Source of the DNA: Trileptium ribeirensis
Taxonomy: Eukaryota > Nematoda > Enoplea > Enoplida > Thoracostomopsidae
NCBI GenBank assembly: GCA_030248225.1
Contig: JASANE010026791.1
Location: 1-64,000 of the forward strand
DNA: 64,000 bases
Direction of reading: 5' to 3'
The notes under the pieces were generated by a model that saw nothing but the letters and a program-made list of their open reading frames with translations, was not told the DNA's origin and ran no database searches. This document shows, in pieces, positions 59,930 to 64,000 of this stretch. Every line of letters begins with the position of its first letter. The stretch's first letter is position 1. The translations under genes and the position numbers were made by a program.

Positions 59930-60072
59930 CGATAAATGCCATTGGTATCGTAATTTTAAGCCAGGTTCGGTCGCGGACGTCTAGTCCCAATCCGGGCGGC
60001 CCATTGCACGAACAATCGTTAGCATATCGTGGACTTTCAGATCCAGTTGCATTTCGTTTTGCTGCCAATGGC
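59930..60072 (-). pseudogene. dsh: second inverted copy of dsh exon 13, one-base deletion
   Basis: 143 bases instead of 144. One base is missing in the CCCGGATTCGGGAC stretch, and the donor reads GTGAAG. Otherwise identical to the plus copies. Confidence 0.85.
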
Positions 60073-62537
60073 CTAAAAACAAACAAACACGCGTCCATAT
60101 CATTCACGTTATATAATTATTATACATAAATGCCATGGTTGTCTACACGTTCTTGATCGGTGGTTGAACGCCTCCTGCCATATTTTGGTTCTCCCCAGTA
60201 GTGCTTGTTGATAAAATTTGTTGTTTAATCCGGTTTGGCATTTCCGCTGAAAATCTACCAATTTGATATAAATTACGTAAAAAACTATTGTTTCAATACT
60301 GCTTTAAACATTTCCGGCAGCGTTTGAGAGTCAGCTTACTATTTTAGTGGCTTGTACTAAAAACATCAACCCGTTAGGCATTGTTTTTGGTTTAGAAGCC
60401 CAACATTACATCGGTGAATGTAGCTTTTAAAGTCTCTGGTAAATTCCAGGCACTGTCCTGATGCCCTTATTCTCCTGCTACCAGGTAAAATTTTACCAAC
60501 ATAATCAGATATTTTTTCTTTCATCTACAAAGAAGTAGGTGAGTCGGTAGGGTGCTCGAGGGGCGCAGGCTATCGATCATTCCCAGCAAACGACACACTT
60601 CTTCGAATCAAAAAGACTGATAAAAACCGAAAAATAATCCATTACCCGTAGAAATTTCTGCCCGAAACTCAGGTTGTTAAAATCAATAAACAAATTTACC
60701 CCCTGCTTACATTTCTCCAACGTCCCATTCCGCTTTAGCTTGCATTAACTGAAATACACACTGACATAAAATTTATGCAAGTCCATTTCCACACACATAT
60801 GCGAATACAATATTTTATTGCTCTGACGTCGGGACGGCCGTAAAGAGGAACATTAGCCCTGGATTCAAGGCCATGGATCCGGCCTTGCGCTTGATCGAAT
60901 TCGACTATCTCCCAAATGAGAGGTTCCTTGCATAAATTTGTTCAAATGCAACTTTCCAACACAAGAGCGAATTCATTATTTTTATTGCTGCATCGGCAGA
61001 CCGTAAACCTAAGACTAGACCAGCAATGGAACGGTCATTGGGTCAGTTAGGATCACAATTTTCACGGGTCAATATACTGAACCCGTGACCCAGGATAAAA
61101 TTTTAGTGAAATTACAAACTTTTTTTCATTATTTTCTCATATAAAGATCTATGACATACTGTTCCATATAACCATTTATTTATTACTATATAACTTTTAA
61201 TTTTTTGTGTGGAATGATCACGGAGGTGATTATCACAAAATGCAAAAAATTACAAAATTGGCCCTTCTCTGCGAAAATACCGCGGCTAGGGAAAAGCATA
61301 AGATCCGTATTAATTTTGAAAACCCAAACAGTCTTGAGTGGAAAATGAATCCGCGCCGAGCTGTGTGACTTCTAGGCTACTGCTACGTTCACCACCGTGA
61401 TGCTCTGGCTCATATTTTGTTTGGAGAAGTGGGTCTATCTGATTCAGACCCGCCTAAGATTAACGCTGGCTTAGGCATATCTCTTTAAACACAACCCTTA
61501 GAATGAAAATGCGAGCAGAAAGTGTAAAAGCGCCCAAGTCAGTTGACATCCATAATTCGTAAAATTTGTATTTAAAATTATTCAAAATTTAAAAATTAAA
61601 ATCTGTATAAATATCTAAACTATTTATATATGTATCATCAACGGGGACGACGGGGCAGGATGCGACGGGGTCACCACACGTGACCCTGTTTCACTGCAAC
61701 GGCACAAGAGTGGGTTCCACCCTGCGCTTAACCGCATCCCCACGATCCCTCAACGAAGGTTCCATAAATTTAGGCGGCATGACATAATTCCAGACACAAG
61801 CCATTTCATTATTTTATTGGTTTCGTCATTTGTCGTACCGTAGACGTAGCATTAGGCCGGGTTTCAGGCCACTGGCTCGCTTAGCGCTCGACCTATTCAG
61901 CGAACTCCCAAATTGCAGAGGTTGTGAATAAATTCAGAAGTTTGTACATAGAGGTTTTCTTTTAGTAGTTAAGGCACCAGCAAACGAGTTACTCCTGACT
62001 GTACTTTCCAATATGGTATCTGTCTAAATGGTACATGCCGTGTTCCATACTTGTGGTTGGTGACAGGAGGGCGCAAGAGCGCCGGAACCCTTCAAAGATT
62101 AAAACACAACCACCAAAGCAAAAAAACTCCTGCGAATTTTCGCAGTCACTAAGGTTTGGCCCATAATAGGCCTATGTTGTGGCGCCGGCCCTTTGACGCC
62201 TGCAATTGGATAGTGTACTGCGATGCGTGAACTGCCTCGACAACTAGCTTACATCTCATCATAAACATCATTACCAAGAAAAGCCTAACTCTTCTCCTCC
62301 TCATCTTCCAACCAGCGAACAGTTATAACTTTTTCTATCAGGAATTTGAAATTGAACATCTGATTAAAATAATATTACGTAAACAAAATCCCATTAAATC
62401 TTTACTAGCTTAATTAACAGTTTGACGAGTTTGTTCGTTGTCGGAAAATAAGTTTTACTACAATTACTTGCTTCATCACTCGGTCGTCTTCAATCACCCC
62501 GATTCAGCTCATTAAAGGATTGTTGGTAAGTGAGGCC

Positions 62538-62871
62538 TAAAGGCGTGTTCACACGCTCAAAATTTTTGCTCAAATTTTGGTCAAAATTTGAGCTCAGATT
62601 TTGATCAAATTTTGATCAAAATTTGAAAGCATCTTATTTGCATTTTTTGCAAGTTTGAACGCGTGAACAGTGTTCAAACTTATCATGAATATTCCTGTAG
62701 CCAATCATGGACGAGATGTATTACCTGAAAAAGTTTGAGCTCAAATTTTGATCTCAAATTTTTAAATATCGCATTTTATATTTGAAAATCACCATCAAAT
62801 TTTGATCAAAATTTGATCAGATTTTGAGCTCAAAATTTGAGCAAAAAGTTTAATCGTGTGAACACGCCTTA
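62538..62871. mobile_element. GTTCACAC-type MITE, copy 5
   Basis: Inverted counterpart of copy 3 in segment 4, with matching flanks (AGTGAGGCC and ACATTGAGAGC). Confidence 0.9.
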
Positions 62872-63621
62872 ACATTGAGAGCTAAATTGTGCGCAAATTT
62901 TTACTGGCCCATGGCGAGAAATCAACCGATTTTTAAGTCACTTAACTACTCTGGCTCCCTCAGCCGTTATATAAAACCAATTCAATTACCAGGAAATCGT
63001 TTTCCAATTAAAATTTTCGGTATCTAGCCAACATGAATAGATCGAAAATTTGGTTATTTTCTGGTTATACACACTGCCCCTATAATCTTTGAACCACCGT
63101 GACCAGCTGAGTAATATATTTCAATGAAGTAATCTTCACAGTTATACCATGCTCAAGCTGGATGGATGACGGAAAAGACCAGAAAGTTTCCGATTATATT
63201 ACAAAGTTTTAATAATCGCAGACACCGCCCTTCTTCGCTACGCTATATTGTTATTGTTGTTGCCTGCGCCCAGCAAACACTTACCCGAGCAAGGTCGTGA
63301 GTCAACTGGCTCGATCGAGATCGTTGGCATCAGGGTAGCGGTTATTATTCTGTCTTCGTTGTTCCGGCATACTCCACTAATGCCAGCAAGGCCCACGACG
63401 GGGTCAGACATACGCTGATCCGGAACCCTGAGGACAGCCGGCGGTACCACCTAATGATGTTGACCCTTCGCCGCCTTTTACGCCTGGTCGCCACCGTTTT
63501 TGGCGTAACGACCTCTGTCCGGCCCATGAGGTTGAGACCAACCTGATCCGCGAATTTTTGTATGGACGCTATATTATAACTAATTAGGTATATACCTATT
63601 TCACTTCATTTTATCTTGTGT

Positions 63622-64000
63622 TTTAGAAATTTCGACAATTCGTGTAAAAATATTAGGCTCAAAATCGGAAATGTATTTTTTCTAGTAGCTATGGTATAGG
63701 AAAATGTTGGTGTTAGATGATCATAACTGGTTGTGAAGTTATAAATTGTGACGGTGAAAAATGTTTTCTTGCTTATATTTATTGAACACCTGTAGTTAAA
63801 GTTGAATTTAAGGTAAACCATTCCGTAGAATCTCAAATATTATTTCTACAAGATAAAATAGAGTGAAAGAGGAGATACCTAATTAGTTATAATATAGCGT
63901 CCCAGTACAAAAATTCGCGGATAGTTGTCTTACCTCATGGGCCGGACAGAGGTGGTTACGCCGAAAACGGTGGCGACAACGTTAAAAGGCGGCGAAGGGT
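63622..64000 (+). repeat. zigzag block, segment 5 (+), runs off the window
   Basis: Direct copy of 52,559-52,945, starting just after segment 4 has read down to the equivalent of 52,791. The two overlap by about 230 bp of the locus in opposite directions. Confidence 0.88.

Larger units (their letters stand above)
59851..63621 (-). repeat. zigzag block, segment 4 (-)
   Basis: Near full-length reverse complement of segment 1, from about 56,545 down to 52,791 (3.77 kb versus 3.75 kb), with frequent small indels. Confidence 0.88.

Noticed and set aside
59842..60129. 95-codon plus-strand ORF over the inverted DEP exon
   Set aside because: Antisense of the minus-strand DEP copy. The readable DEP sequence is on the other strand.
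1..64000. tRNA, rRNA or CRISPR-like features
   Set aside because: I looked for B-box-like GGTTCGA motifs with paired arms, rRNA words and spacer-separated short repeats and found none convincing. The tandem arrays have no unique spacers.

Overview
This window is invertebrate nuclear DNA: AT-rich, full of repeats, with GT-AG introns, long introns and no operons. A nematode is the most likely source. The reason is a soluble, VAP-like major-sperm-protein (MSP) domain protein on the minus strand, together with a FMRFamide-receptor-like GPCR. Other invertebrates are not excluded. Genes occupy only a small part of the window; most of the rest is satellites, MITE-like palindromic elements, dead transposons and unclassified dispersed repeats.

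Layout. 1-1,940 is a 132-bp satellite array. 2,821-3,073 is a foldback MITE. 3,440-4,980 is a degenerate tandem repeat interrupted by three tracts almost without T or G, which look like assembly or base-calling damage. 5,215-6,671 is the last exon of a peptide GPCR. 7,443-9,734 (minus) is a broken DDE-type transposase-like gene, with a small PWWP-domain ORF upstream of it at 10,175-10,522 (minus). 10,523-18,670 holds no recognisable gene, only an inverted-repeat element (14,625-16,445) and a MITE. 18,670-21,335 is a dead CR1/Jockey-type non-LTR retrotransposon.

The main gene is dishevelled (dsh). Thirteen exons on the plus strand run from the ATG at 22,701 to the first DEP exon at 56,329-56,472. 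They encode DIX, the basic region, PDZ, a poly-Gln/Pro linker and the start of DEP. All twelve splice phases agree, giving 523 codons; the rest of DEP and the C-terminus lie outside the window. Its introns carry a family of related dispersed repeats. The 14.4-kb intron 12 contains a complete three-exon MSP-domain gene on the opposite strand (48,405-52,119), plus minisatellites and several MITEs.

The most unusual part is 52,559-64,000. One locus, which includes the DEP exon, is present five times in alternating orientation (+,-,+,-,+), with a flipped loop between the arms. Both plus copies of the DEP exon are intact and identical, while both minus copies carry indels. This is either a real palindromic amplification inside dsh or, more likely in my view, a foldback sequencing/assembly artefact. 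It should be settled before anyone counts DEP exons or reports a duplication.
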